A DNA stretch of 64,000 bases from Climacium dendroides (Eukaryota; Streptophyta; Bryopsida; Hypnales; Climaciaceae). The DNA is taken from assembly GCA_950106755.1 (NCBI GenBank), contig OX467083.1, positions 16,673,029 through 16,737,028 on the forward strand, read 5' to 3'. The translations under genes and the position numbers were made by a program. Shown piece by piece: positions 47,301 to 58,747 of the stretch. Numbering within the stretch: position 1 is the first letter of the stretch; every line of letters starts with the position of its first letter. The notes beneath the pieces were generated by a model, which made no database searches, was not told the DNA's origin, and saw only the letters and a program-made list of their open reading frames with translations.

Positions 47301-49200
47301 TTCCCTATAAAAAAATTTATAGCACTTTTTAGCAAAAGCTCGCTAAAGAAAATCCCTGCAACTCACTTGACAGTCACAGACAAGATGAGTTGACGGAGCA
47401 TAGCCTTCCGAAGAAGTTGTAAATCCCCGTTTCATAGAAACTCCACATCTGGTGCTGACTGAAGGCCAAGCCATACACAAGAAATGCCAACCTCACTGGC
47501 ATCTCTGTTGTAAATAACTGTAAGAAACGAGTACAGAATTCTCAAAACTTTGAATATTACAAGCAGTCAAGAATTAAGAATCACGCCAAATTTCATAGCA
47601 TTCACTCAAGTCTTTATTTTAGTGTGCAGAAGTATTTGAATTTTGCTTGAGCTGTGATTGGCAAGTTTACTCTAGTTTGTTTGAAAGCTGCCAATTCTCT
47701 CATGCCATGAATTGTCAGCTTTGCCTCCATTTCTAGTTCTCAAATTTAGAATTTACCTTATTCCTAACTGCTAGTCCAGTTTGGAGCCATGTGTGTCCCT
47801 GGCATGAAGCTTAAGCTTGGTGCAAGTCCGTCTGCGAGCCTGGCTTCCTGCCTCATTTAGAAGGAATTGTTCACCATGAAAATTGTAACTTGTGCTTACC
47901 AACTTTGTCCACAATCAATTGCATGCTCAAGTTCCATACATAACTGGACGGTTTATATAAGATCATTCACACCCTTGCACACTATGGGTATGATCAACAC
48001 ACTTCAAACGGATGATATTCTCAATGTTCTCTTGACAAATCAATCGAAGAGGGTCTGAGGGTCAAGCAATGTCCGATCCCTTTAATCTTTATTCTACTTG
48101 ATGAGAGGTCACTTGACTATTTAGTCATGAATTGTAGTTGATAAGCAAGGGTGAGGAACAAGAATTATGAAGACTCTTCAAGAATAGGTGTAAACTTTTA
48201 GCGCATCGGATTTACAGCGCAAGGTACAGATGCTCTAAGTTATCCACTCCGCTATTCTTCTCACACAGCTAGCCCTGGCCATGCTTCGATTGCCACGAGC
48301 AGGCTGAAATTCCATGACCATCTATCTGTTGCATCGATCAGAGTTCTTGGGTTCGGACGGAGGGAAGATGGTTGCAAGAGCTTTGTAATATAAGAGACGT
48401 TGAGGTGAGGGTTGCTCGAGTGTAATTAAACCCTAAACCCTAAACCTTTGCTTGCAGGAATGCATCGATCGATGAAGTAATTAAGAGCGATCAATAAGAG
48501 AGAAGGATTGAGCAAAAGCATTGCTGAATGTAAATTAGATCCTAGATTGATCTAGATCTGCAACAGAGACAGGTCGAGAAAAGCAGAGTTCGCAAACTTG
48601 GTGGTTGGGGATTGCCGGTACCAGCATTCACAGAACTGGCTCAAATTCGGTCCATTGCTAAATAAAATTTTCAGTAGGTAAATGTACACTGGAAGAAAAT
48701 CCTTGAAAAAAATTAGATTTTTGGGACTGCAACAAACAATAGAATTTGATAGCCAATTTGCAACTTCCTCCACATTGGAATCAGCCTCTTTTTAGTCAGT
48801 TTTGTGTTATAGTACTCCCAATACTCCTTAACAACTTGCAAAATCCTTTCTTTTCTATTTTTTTTTAATACTACTCACTCAAGGTAGCTAAGCTGATGCC
48901 TATTTGTGTTGAAGGTAGCATATTGCACTAAATTCCATAAACTAATACTGGGATCTCTTGTGCGCACAGCTTTGTGTGCAGAATTAATACCAGATCTTGC
49001 ATTGGGTGGCTTGTTGAATCCCACCGTGTTGAATTTGAAATATGGAAAGCTCTCTTTAAAATCCGTGTTGAATCTGAAATTTGTAAAACACCAAATCAAT
49101 TCTTGTAGATTGGATCGAGTCTGAAATGGTGCTTCATTGTATCGTAAGCAACCACTATGAGCGACTCTACTGCACGTACATACATGAGTAGTGGACAATG
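47301..49200. other. GC-balanced island with gene-like signals but no supported gene
   Basis: Holds a plus-strand intron-like span (GAG/GTGAGG at 48405, TTTGCTTGCAG/GA at 48457), a minus-strand acceptor-like TCTCTGTTGCAG/AT (about 48560), and frames of 73 codons (48552-48773 -) and 107 codons (48875-49198 -) with no recognisable product. GGATTCAAC / GAATTTGAAA-type text repeats near 49010-49090. A decayed or lineage-specific gene is possible. Confidence 0.35.
48428..48446. promoter_or_regulatory. Telobox-type motif
   Basis: AAACCCTAAACCCTAAACC, two and a half units of the plant telomere repeat. Teloboxes (AAACCCTA) occur near the start of many plant genes for translation and growth. It lies inside the intron-like span, so it may instead mark a leader intron or an interstitial telomere scrap. 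Confidence 0.5.
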
Positions 49201-49356
49201 AAATTCGTTGCTTCTGAAGCCCTACATTTTGATGCGAATCTCACTTGTTTTAATCCAATTCTAATGAAGTCCACCGACCTTTCTGAAATATTGGTGGACT
49301 TTCATCTCTTGAATTCCTAAAGTCCTACTTTTTGAAGAATGGTTGTAGTCCATGTC

Positions 49357-50794
49357 TTAATACATGAAAGGCTTGAAAGTCTTTCGCGGCCATATAGTAT
49401 ATTACAAATTTGGTGGTATTTGATTAGAAAATCATTGACCAAATACGTTTTAGTACAAAGTAAGTTATTGACCACGATAGTATGTAAATAACAATGCATC
49501 ACAATTCATCTATTAACCCCTGAAGGACCAACATGTGTTTTGGGGTTGTATAGAAATTTTGGGCAGATACATGTGACTAGAGATTTGAATATTTTAGGTT
49601 GGAATTTTAATAGAAGGTGGGGGCGAGCCGGCGAGGAATATCTTTCAAATGCACCAAATTTCATGACATTTGGAAATACAAGTCAAAAGTTATGGCCAAA
49701 TATGTTACTCTTTTCACCGGCTGGGCAGTACGGGTAGATTAAAAAAAATCACTTTTTTTGAAAACAAAAATTTGAAATTGGTTTTCTAGAGTTATATACA
49801 TTAGAAGACATTTGAAACCTCTAGAAGACTGTTTTAGGCCCATTCTCAAATTTATTTTCGCGGCAATAAAAGAACATAGCCGGTTGTCAGAAATTTTATA
49901 AAATTAAAATTAATATTAAAATTTCTAAAATGCAAAAAAAAATTGATTTTTTTCCAAGAAAATGATGTGGCATAGTCTTGACCATGTTGGACTACGCAAT
50001 TGGCAGCGTTTCCACACAGTTGAGACAATTTTCATAGCCCGGGAACTCGCAGTCTTCTAGAGGCCCCAAATTTAATCTAATGATACTTGGAAAGCTTTGA
50101 ATCATTCCATTTTAATCAATGAGATGAAAGTTATGAGCAATTTTTGATTGTGGGCAATTATGGATTCTTTATTCTAAAATAAACTTAAAATCCTTATCTT
50201 ACTCAATTTTCAATTTTTTTTGAGAAAAATAAAATCATAGAATATAGATTGTTTATAACAACATTTCAACCATTGGGATTGGCATGTTTCAATTCCATAA
50301 TTAAATCCTTAACTATTTAATATTTTAAATCATTCTCTACTACTGTCTACTTATTATTTTTTTCCTATAGGGTTTTAGGGTACAATTCCAATGATCTAAA
50401 ATTTTCAAGCATGTGACCAACTTGTGGAAAAATAATCCTTGTAGTATGCTGATTTGAGAACATGTGGTATATGAGCTTGCGAAGTGCAACTGCCCAATTT
50501 TTCATAGGCTAAAAAAATGATTTCAATGAACTTGAATGCTTATATCTCATAATCCATGTAGTGGAAATTTCTGAAATTTTTACCACATGTTCTCAAGTTA
50601 GCATACTAGAAGATCCTACATTTACATGTGTCAAAAAAAATTCAAAAATTTGGTACTTGTACTAATAATGGCAACTTTGGAACATTTTCAATGACAACAT
50701 AGTGAAGGAACTTTAGGCGTTAAATCACAATTGAAGAGTTATAAGGCTAAATACGGGTTGTTTAGAGGGACTCCAAGGACCTTTCAAGGGTTAA
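49357..50794 (+). mobile_element. Nested piggyBac-type MITE, composite copy c
   Basis: Outer ends TTAATACATGAAAGGCTTGA (left, degenerate) and GGACCTTTCAAGGGTTAA (right). The shell (49357-49516 and 50724-50794, about 231 bp) matches the 224-bp solo copy b. An inner TTAA-bounded element occupies 49513-50723. It has the same architecture as composite a in inverse orientation. Confidence 0.8.
49513..50723 (+). mobile_element. piggyBac-type MITE, inner element of copy c
   Basis: Left TTAACCCCTGAAGGACCAA, right GGAACTTTAGGCGTTAA; TTAA is exactly duplicated. Landmarks shared with a and d: CAAATTTCATGACATTTGGA, AGTCAAAAGTTATGGCC, TTTTCTAGAGTTA, GAAAGCTTTGAATCATTCCA. 1211 bp, about 280 bp longer than the inner element of a. 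Non-coding (the 65-codon frame at 49540-49737 is not kept in a). Confidence 0.8.
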
Positions 50795-52033
50795 GACACT
50801 AATAACTATATAATTCTTTTTCACTTCAAATATTTATAGAATTTTAAAAAAAAATTTAAGATAAATGTTTTTTACTAAGCTTTTTTTCAAAAGTCTAATC
50901 AATAAAAATTACTCTCTAATCAATTAGTGTGAGTCTTGATAATAATTAAAAAAGGTGAATTTCTTGAAAGGATCGGGAATAGCTTTGGTTACTTTAGTGT
51001 TGCATAGAGTACATTTTATAGAGATGCATTAAACAATGATAAGATTTGAAAAGTTGCATTGAGCTTATGTTTCATATATCATAATAATAATACTAGTCCA
51101 AAGGCCGAAGGTCGATGAATAGTCTATTACGGAAGTTTAACTAGCCATGCCTTGGAAAGTAATTCATAATGTAAAACTAGATATTGTTCTCTTTTATTTT
51201 TTCTTCACATAAGTGAAAAGTTATTTGGACATTAATTGCAACCCCACAAAGAACCTTTGGTACATGCTTAGTGCCACTTCTAATGAATGCAAGCCACATA
51301 TGATTTCTCTTCAATGTTTCATATGCATGTTTTAGTTGCAACTAATGGACATTTCTTCCTTAATTGAGAAACAACAAAAATTATTAAAGAAGCAATTGTG
51401 TATTGCACCTACATTTCAAAAAGCCATCCATGTAATAACACACCATGCTAACTAGTTAGCATACATTATCCAATTCAACAATTTCACCCACCTAAATATC
51501 TTCCCTCCACATTATAAGACCTCAAAATATTAGCAAAAACCATCAAGAAAAATGCATGCAACAATATGCTTAAAATGAAATCATTTAAATTATATAAAAA
51601 AACAATTTCAAAATACAGACACACACCAAAAATCCAACCTAAAAGAATACACAAAACCATATTAAAAAATAGTAATGCAACGCCATTAGATTGCATATAA
51701 TAGTCCTGGTAATCTATTCACTAATCTTGAAGATATAGCAATTGAAGTGTATAGACAACAAACCCTATTCAATCAACCAACACTCTCCATATGCCCAAAC
51801 TAACCATATCATCATCTAATCTACACCTACACAGTTAAACAATAACTATGGCATGATCTCAACATATTTATACTCAAACCTAGAGTTTCTACGTATATGA
51901 CTATCAATTCTAGATTTGATCAACTAATGTTTGACCTTGCTTTCAAAAATCTAGCTAAATAAAAATAAAGCCCAAGATAAACTAGACAATATCCTCACTC
52001 AATCTTCAAACATATGCATGCCTATACAATTCC

Positions 52034-52480
52034 TTGACCTATTCTATTTATTCTTTTCGCATTGCTATAAATATCAACAAATATATTACAATTCTAGAAA
52101 ACAACATCATCATATTTCTCCATAAAAAGATTGATCCTATGTATTTAGTCAACTATAGATCCATTGCACTTCAAACATTGTTAGCCAACTTTGGAGAAGA
52201 ATTTCAAATCTTACATGACAATCAATAAAGCTTCCAAACTAAGAGATGTATTGCTAGACAATTCTAAGTACTAACTTACAACAACTCTAAAGATGTGAGG
52301 TTAATACGTGGGTTAATATTACAAGACATCATACATATAACACATTGATTTTCAAAATGCATTTGTCTCCATAGACTACCCTCAACTGCTAGCAATTATG
52401 AGAGACTGTGGATTCCTATAAGATTCAGTCAACTTAATTAGTTGGAAACATATACTCCAACTCTATCACGGTAATTGCTT
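52034..52480 (+). pseudogene. LINE reverse transcriptase, N-terminal and motif A part
   Basis: NYRSIALQTLLANFGEEFQI (52151-52210) fits the RT motif with invariant NYR-I-L. LHDNQ, a stop, then SFQTKRCIARQF corresponds to the Q-GFR block. After a frameshift HIDFQNAFVSIDYPQLLAIM (from 52341) is motif A, with its catalytic Asp at 52347-52349 and the F-AF-SI context. CGFL, stop, DSVNLI follows. Family assignment is secure from these blocks; the clade is not determined. Confidence 0.8.
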
Positions 52481-52689
52481 AAATTGGTGGTTGATTTTGG
52501 CATCACAAATTTGTTTTTTGCTATAATATTGGAAGCATCAAGCCGATGAAGTTGGAATTTTTATTGAAGATGGATAAATTGATAATTATCAAATCTATAA
52601 ATTCCATATTTTTCAAAAAAATTCAAATTTCATTTTATATTTAAAAGTCAAATTTTCTAGTTTATCAAACTTTGAAGTTTAGGGCAAGT

Positions 52690-52926
52690 CTTTAGTTAGT
52701 CCAATGACTACCCAAAATTAATGACCTAATAAAAACTGAAATTTTGTAGTCTATTTCCAACTATACATGCATGTTTTCACAAAGGGGCATCCAAAAATAT
52801 ATTATTTTATGTCCTCCATGTTCATGCAAAGAGGGCTTCCTTACGTCTACACTTTTGAACATTGAAGATGATTTCAAGATCATTTTTTTGGTGAAATCTC
52901 ATCCCTATCAAGTCTTCATCTGATCC
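52690..52926 (+). repeat. Dispersed repeat D, copy 2 (host of a TIR element)
   Basis: Shares AAAGGGGCATCCAAAAATAT, ATTATTTTATGTC, AAAGAGGGCTTCC and GAACATTGAAGATG with 14680-14890. Its right end abuts the TIR element at 52928, and its continuation should resume after 53449. Confidence 0.75.
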
Positions 52927-52927
52927 C

Positions 52928-53449
52928 GGGGGGTGCACTACAAACTACAAAGGAAGTTTATGGGTGAGGAGCGACCAAATTTGAACCCCCTATATTATAT
53001 CCTAAAATTTTATTTTTTTTCTAAAAGAAAAATATGAATAGATTTTCCTACTTTGAAAGTTTATGTTATGAATTATTGGTATTTTTTATGTTAATAATAA
53101 TTAGTTACAAATTTTAGAAGAAAAAAGATACACTATAAAGCTAAAAGTAACTTTCACACCCCTATATTATATAAGAAAAAAAAATTGAAAAATGAAAAGA
53201 AAATTCTATAAAGTAGCTTTCTACTGAAAGTTTATTTTGGTTGAATATTGATGCAATAGTCATCTTCATGTAATCTTTATAAATATTTTAGTTGAAAAAC
53301 ATGCCAATTTAGTTCATTTTTCAATCCTTTCTAGACAATATATCACATGTTATTTAGGATTGAAATTTTTGGTAATTAGGATAAGTAGAAATGGGTAGTT
53401 AGGGTTTGGTCGCTCCTCACCCATGAACTTCCTTTGTAGTGCACCCCCC
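52928..53449. mobile_element. TIR element family 10 (GGGGGGTGCACTAC ends)
   Basis: Left GGGGGGTGCACTACAAA, then an extra CTACAAA, then GGAAGTTTATGGGTGAGGAG and CGACCAAA. Right TTTGGTCGCTCCTCACCCAT, GAACTTCCTTTGTAGTGCAC, CCCCC. Inverted ends of about 48 bp are nearly identical, which suggests a fairly recent insertion. The interior is AT-rich and non-coding. No clear target duplication. It is nested within repeat D, within the LINE. Confidence 0.9.
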
Positions 53450-53469
53450 GAGCATTTGATTTTTGCTAT

Positions 53470-53944
53470 AATTTTGTGTGCCATACTCAACTAATTCTAA
53501 TTTTTCAAGGTAAAATTTAAAGGGATACATTATGCCCATATTTGTTTATAATATTTCTAGAACCATTCCTTAGATAGCTTCAATAAAGCAATTGACTTAT
53601 GATATACCTTTCGCACTTCTAAATACACTATTAAATCAACAATGTATGCAAATGACTTACCTACATTAGCAAATGCACTTGAATCCATGCAACTACTAAC
53701 AACTAAACAAAATTGATAATTTTGCCAATGGGAATAAGCACACCATTAAATTAGCAACCTATAGTACAAATGACTTAGCCACATTAGCAAATGCACTTAA
53801 ATCCATGCAACTAAACAAAATTGATCATTTTGCTAATGAATATGAATGGAACTTGGTGTAAACAAAACAATTGTAATAGAATGTTAATACAAACTATGAA
53901 TGATACCTAAAGTATTTAAAGCTTACATCCAATTACACAACATT
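53470..53944 (+). pseudogene. LINE reverse transcriptase, motifs B and C
   Basis: RDTLCPYLFIIFLEPFLR (53521-53574) is motif B, where GD-LSP-LF is usual. YTFRTSKYTIKSTMYANDL (to 53659) contains motif C, with YAND at 53645-53656 in place of YADD, so one catalytic Asp is lost. A second diverged copy of the block follows (STNDLATLANALKSMQL, about 53766-53816), showing an internal duplication. WNLGVNK-like and PKVFKAYIQLHNI (53906-53944) continue into the next piece at 55213. Confidence 0.8.
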
Positions 53945-53947
53945 AGG

Positions 53948-54635
53948 GTGATTGGCAAGTTTTGTACCATTTTGATTGTTTTTATTATTTTCTCAAAAGT
54001 AATTTAAAATTTTAAAATTTAATATAAAAAATATTAATGGTCAATGTATATACCTTTAAGAAGATGGTACCCCATGAATGAAAAACATAAAAGAATTCTT
54101 TAAGTAGGAAAACTATAAAAGTGCAAAATCTTTAAAAAAAATAGGTACTTTAGTGTTTTAATTTGTAAAGAATAGGATTAAAAAATTAAAAAATTAAAAA
54201 AAATTCATTTGTGAGGACTTCATGATGAAGAGATTTTACCAAAAGAATGAGTTTAAAACCATCTTCAATGTTCAAAAGTACATGCTCTAAAGAGCCCTAT
54301 TTGCACAAGTGTAGAGGACATAAAATAATCTACTTTTAGATGCCCTTTGGTAGGAATATGCTAGCTTACTATGGAAATACACTACAAAAATTTCAACTCT
54401 TGATCATTAATTTGGAGTACTCCATCTATAGTTCTCAAAATACGGCCTAAACCTGAAAATGTGACAAACTAACAAAATTGACTTTTAAACATAAAATGAT
54501 TTTTTTTTTAATTCTCAAAAATGAAGGATATGATCACAATGAAGGCATCCATTTCTAATAAAAATTAAAGTTCATTGGATTCATACTTCAAAAGTTATAG
54601 TGGATGACAAGTCCATCATACTACATGTAATATAA
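53948..54635. repeat. Insert in the LINE: repeats G and D
   Basis: 54030-54190 matches 36600-36780 (TCAATGTATATACCTTTAAG, GTGCAAAATCTTT, TAGGTACTTTAGTGTTTTAA). 54205-54430 is repeat D in inverse orientation (GAGGACTTCATGATGAAGAG, CATCTTCAATGTTCAAAAGT, GACATAAAATAATCTACTTT, TAGATGCCCTTTGG). Together they seem to form one larger old element of unknown type. Confidence 0.65.
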
Positions 54636-55212
54636 TTAACCCATTAGGGACTACGGGATGAGCATACCTCTTGTTTATTGACTAGCTCTTGTAACAAGCA
54701 TAATATCTCATTTTTGTGGAATAATCTCAATGATCATCACCATTGAAATGAAAAAAGACTTATATAGCTTTCTTATGAAAAAAATTGACAAAATTGCACA
54801 ATCTTTGATAAAATTCCACCACTGACAAGATTGATGAATGGTGTTTGGATAGATTGTACTTTGTACATATGCTGAAATTAGAATGCTCAAAATTGCTCCA
54901 AAACCCTTATTTTTCCCCATGGACACATACTATCATGATTTTGATGTGCAATTTTAAACCATTATGAGGAGTAGAATAAAAAATATGAAAGTCTCAAATG
55001 ATAGCCTAGGGAGCCTTTTCCATTTTTAAAAAATTTACCAAAGATCACATAGTCAATCATTTTTTGGTTGGATTGCATTGATGGATTCAATTGAAAAAAT
55101 TGTTTAGGGTCTCTTTGTTGTTCATGGACTCTTTGTGAGGTTCAAATTTCAATTTTTTTACAAATGTAGTTGCAAAAACCACATGGTGGCCTTGTGGTCC
55201 TTTTGGAATTAA
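54636..55212 (+). mobile_element. piggyBac-type MITE inside the LINE
   Basis: Left TTAACCCATTAGGGACTAC, right GTGGTCCTTTTGGAATTAA. Ends agree with the other TTAA-CC..AGGGACC family members, and both borders are TTAA. 577 bp, non-coding. The LINE frame resumes within about 10 bases of the right TTAA. Confidence 0.6.
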
Positions 55213-55690
55213 ATACCAATATTTCTTATAGAAGACAATCACTACCGATACTCCATCAATATCAACCATACCCCTACATGGACATGGAACTAGAACTTAC
55301 AAAGAGATATTACCATGAACAAACTCTCTAAATAATGTGAATTACTAATACAAAGCCTAACATCTATACAACAAAAACTAATACTAATAGACATTGTTTT
55401 AAGACCTAGAGTTACATGTAGTTCTATGTAGTTCCTTACTCCATGGCTTCCATTAGAAAACTAGACAAGAAAATTATTACATTCACCAAACTATATGTGA
55501 ACTTCCTAGAAGCACTCAAAATAAAACAAAACAATTTTCCAAAGACCAATTTGGATTAGATGCCTTTTCTTTTACAACTTTGTATCTAAGATGTATTGGT
55601 AACCAACTGTGCAATGCATTAAATGACTTTGGCAAACTTGGTAAAATTGATCACACCTCATATATACAACATTCTTGCCCAAAATGAAGG
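55213..55690 (+). pseudogene. LINE post-RT region
   Basis: ISYRRQSLPILHQYQPYPYM (from 55221) continues directly from the residues that end at 53944. FYVVPYSMASIRKLDKKIIT (about 55424-55480) and the following LANLVKLITPHIYNILAQNE (about 55625-55685) fit the conserved helical region after the RT in LINE ORF2 proteins. Several stops. Identification is from family knowledge, not from a search. Confidence 0.65.
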
Positions 55691-57450
55691 CACTTAAGAC
55701 CTTCTATTCCTTATAGAGGTTGCTTGTCTATACTCTCGATTCTCATGCATCTTATTTTTACTCAAAAAAAGGTCAACAATACACATTAGGAGTCTAGATC
55801 CCTCCTTTTCCTTACTATGATGCCCTTTTGTATTGCACAACAATGGCACACACAATTTCAAAAATACCCAAACCTCATCCACATTTTATCAAATAAATAC
55901 CTAAATAAACTCCTACACTATATTTGAACAACTCACAACATCCAATGGTCAAAACTTAATGTCATTAAAGGCCTTCACTATCAAGTACCAATCTCCAACT
56001 CTTAACCTTAAAAGAGCTCTTTAAATAATTTAATCATTATGTCACACAAATTGTGAACTACAATGCTACCATCCATGTCAACATCACAAATTAACACAAA
56101 ATCTATTGCCAAAATTCACTATAAATGCATCTTACAATCCACCACCAATAGCATCAACATACCCCCTTAATAATACATCGTTGATCTCCCTTCCACATAG
56201 TTAAGACCCCAAATAAATATACTTTCATAGATAAAATATTATGATAAAATTGACAAATTTTGTATTATTTACCACATGACTTCTTTCAAATGCAATTGGA
56301 TTGACAGTGACTTACAAAAATATACTCAATGACTTCATATCAACAAAATATTCCCTCCAAACACAAATTATATTATTCACCACCACTTACACCTCCTAAT
56401 CAAATATTACAAATAAGAAAATACATCTACTTCACAAAAATATTCAACAAACACTTTTAGCAACATCAAATCTTAAACACAACATATGCATTAGCGCCCC
56501 TATACCTTCTACTCATTTCTATACACACTAAAGAAATTAATCTAGGTAAAGATACAAACATTGATGCTACCCAAATTCATTTACACAACCAAAATGCCAA
56601 CATCTGTGATAGAAATGGAATACTTATAATTACCATCACAAAATCTAGACTTCAATGGTTGTAGACACACTAATAAAGTTTTAAAAAAAAAAAGACACCT
56701 CTCTAATCTTACCCTACCCTTCCAAACCTTTGAAATAGAAGTTTGGTCATACAAAATATAAAAATAGTGATTAATTAAAAGAACCACAAAATACCAACCT
56801 AATACACCCTTCCAAACAATATACTCTAGTATCTTATCAATTTTTTTTCAATATCATTCACTTTTATTTCTCCTCCCTAATAACATGTTCAATTCAACTC
56901 AAACAATATTATTGACTGCATCCTAGAAACTCTATTTTTGGATCATTAAGTCATGCATACACATACCAATGGCACAACATTGGACTAGCTCATGATGAAA
57001 ACACTATCAATGAAGCAATACATTGGACCAAATTAGTAACAATAACTAATCCAAACAATATAACCATCGTTGCTATACCGTACAAAATAGAATACAATCT
57101 ACAATATAACCCTACATCCCTCAATACACATACATTTGCAACATTTACACCCAATACTTTTTTCATATATGGAACCCACTAAAAACAACCCATATCTATA
57201 AGTCTTATTATCTAGAATCCATAGCCCTAACTCTTTTATACATACACTATAAAAATGACCTTGATACCTTGTTGACACCAACACTTTTCAAGCCAATTTT
57301 ACAAACATTAGAGAAAATCTAGCCCCACATAAATACTCAATGTACTATTCCATTACATTCAACAATTATACTCAAACCTAATAAATTCAAACATGGATAT
57401 CTCAATATTCAATTGCAATTGTACCTTAATAAACTTATTATATATTTAAA
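55691..57450 (+). pseudogene. LINE C-terminal region, decayed
   Basis: Pieces such as AQQWHTQFQKYPNLIHILSN (about 55838), KEINLGKDTNIDATQIHLHN (about 56531) and INEAIHWTKLVTITNPNNIT (about 57010), IVAIPYKIEY, then YYLESIALTLLYIHYKNDLD (about 57210) form protein-like stretches on the plus strand in two frames. They resemble the long C-terminal extension of some LINE ORF2 proteins. Function is unknown. The minus-strand frames in this stretch are shadows. Confidence 0.5.
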
Positions 57451-57477
57451 ATTAGGGACAAAAAGATACATTCCCAC

Positions 57478-57550
57478 CACTATAACAAAAGTTGGTAAAA
57501 AATTGTACTCGAAATCAATTGTAATTTTTTTACTAACTTTTGTTGTAGTA
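57478..57550. mobile_element. Tiny CACTA-type inverted repeat element
   Basis: Left CACTATAACAAAAGTTGGTA then AAAAATT; right TTTTTTTACTAACTTTTGTT then GTAGTA, its inverse. CACTACAACAAAA-type ends are typical of plant CACTA/EnSpm elements. 73 bp, essentially two ends, so a deletion derivative. Located right after the LINE. Confidence 0.7.
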
Positions 57551-57845
57551 CTACCACTCTCTGATTGACCTATCTTCATCACCATCCTCAACACCTTTTT
57601 CAAGCTCTTGTTCATAAATGAAACGATAGTCTTCATTATTTTTCACTATTTTCTTCCACAAGAAGATCAATCGATTTGGCTTGATGTTAGCAAACAAATT
57701 AAGTAGACGATTCTACAATGACAACTCAATTTCATCAATGTTTAGAGTTGTAACAATCAGATTTTTAACCATAGTGGTAGTATGGTTGGTCGAAAAATAC
57801 CTCTGAAAATATAGGTAATTTCTTGGCATTCAAGTTGCTCAATTG

Positions 57846-58314
57846 TTATTCAACATAGGTATTGTCGTAGTTAATGACAACTTGTGAGTTATGATGTAAA
57901 ATTTTCCTTTGGGTGCCTTTGCCATAGTAGAAATTCATAATTGCCACAAGGTTTGAACATTGAGATTGACATCTTCTTTTGTCAACTTGACATGTCAATC
58001 TCAAGTAACTTGACATGGACAAGGCTGCTAGACTTATTCCCATTGATAACCAATTCATGAACTCGGTACATCAATTCGATGTTTAGTCCTAGAATTGTTT
58101 TTTGTGCCATGTTCTCACTCAATTCCATAATCCTGCAATAAGATGCTTTGTAGGAGTTGAAGTGTTGATTGTTGAACACCTTCCGTTCAATGGCCAATAG
58201 TCCAATTACAAGAAGGTGTTTGTGAACATTGATAAGAATGTGGAATTCACTTGGAGTAGTAGGTGTAGATGTGCATATAGGTGCAAATATAGTCATTGTG
58301 CAGAGGTGAAACAA
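57846..58314 (-). pseudogene. Possible decayed coding region, unknown
   Basis: On the minus strand one frame runs 110 codons (58314 to 57982; includes NMAQKTILGLNIELMYRVHE) and a second, shifted frame continues (from about 58058 to 57846; includes CSNLVAIMNFYYGKGTQRK). The two overlap and together read as one protein-like sequence with one frameshift. No family recognised, and no repeat partner in this window. Confidence 0.3.
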
Positions 58315-58747
58315 AGCTTGACAAAGAGTTGAGAATCAAAGCCTTTCAAACGCAAGTATTTTCAAGAGATATCGCTCATGGATCAAGATATTCTCTATGA
58401 GTTAAGCGGTGAGGTAATAAGGAGGAATATTTGTGTTTGTCTCTAACTTTAATACCAGACTAAGTTTTGAGACATAGGAGAGTCTACCTTCTAAAGAGGA
58501 AGTAGTTATTGAGTCACATACAATGTCTAGTAGGTACGGATGTGGGACCTTTAACAAACAACAAATTCTTTAAATAGTTTACTTCATGTAAGAACTAAAA
58601 GTAGGCTATTTTTTCTTGGAGTTTGACCCCATGCATGGACCACAAGTACAAGCTAGGGCACGAAGTCTAGCGTAATGGCCTATTTCAAACACGAACATTT
58701 CCCCCATGAAGTAAACTCCTTACAAATCACTTCTTCGAACTTGTCCC

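Larger units (their letters stand above)
51750..57450 (+). mobile_element. Decayed LINE (non-LTR retrotransposon), in pieces
   Basis: The plus strand is G-poor and carries, in the order expected of a LINE ORF2, reverse transcriptase motifs, the post-RT region and a long C-terminal region. Pieces are 51750-52480, 53470-53944 and 55213-57450. The first gap (52481-53469) holds repeat D and a 522-bp TIR element. The second (53945-55212) holds repeats G and D and a piggyBac-type MITE. All frames are broken by many stops. Neither a 5' end, an endonuclease domain nor a poly-A tail was identified. Start and end are estimates. Confidence 0.75.

Noticed and set aside
56581..57284. Minus-strand frames of 61-68 codons
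   Set aside because: They oppose the LINE C-terminal region, whose plus-strand reading makes better protein sense; treated as shadows.
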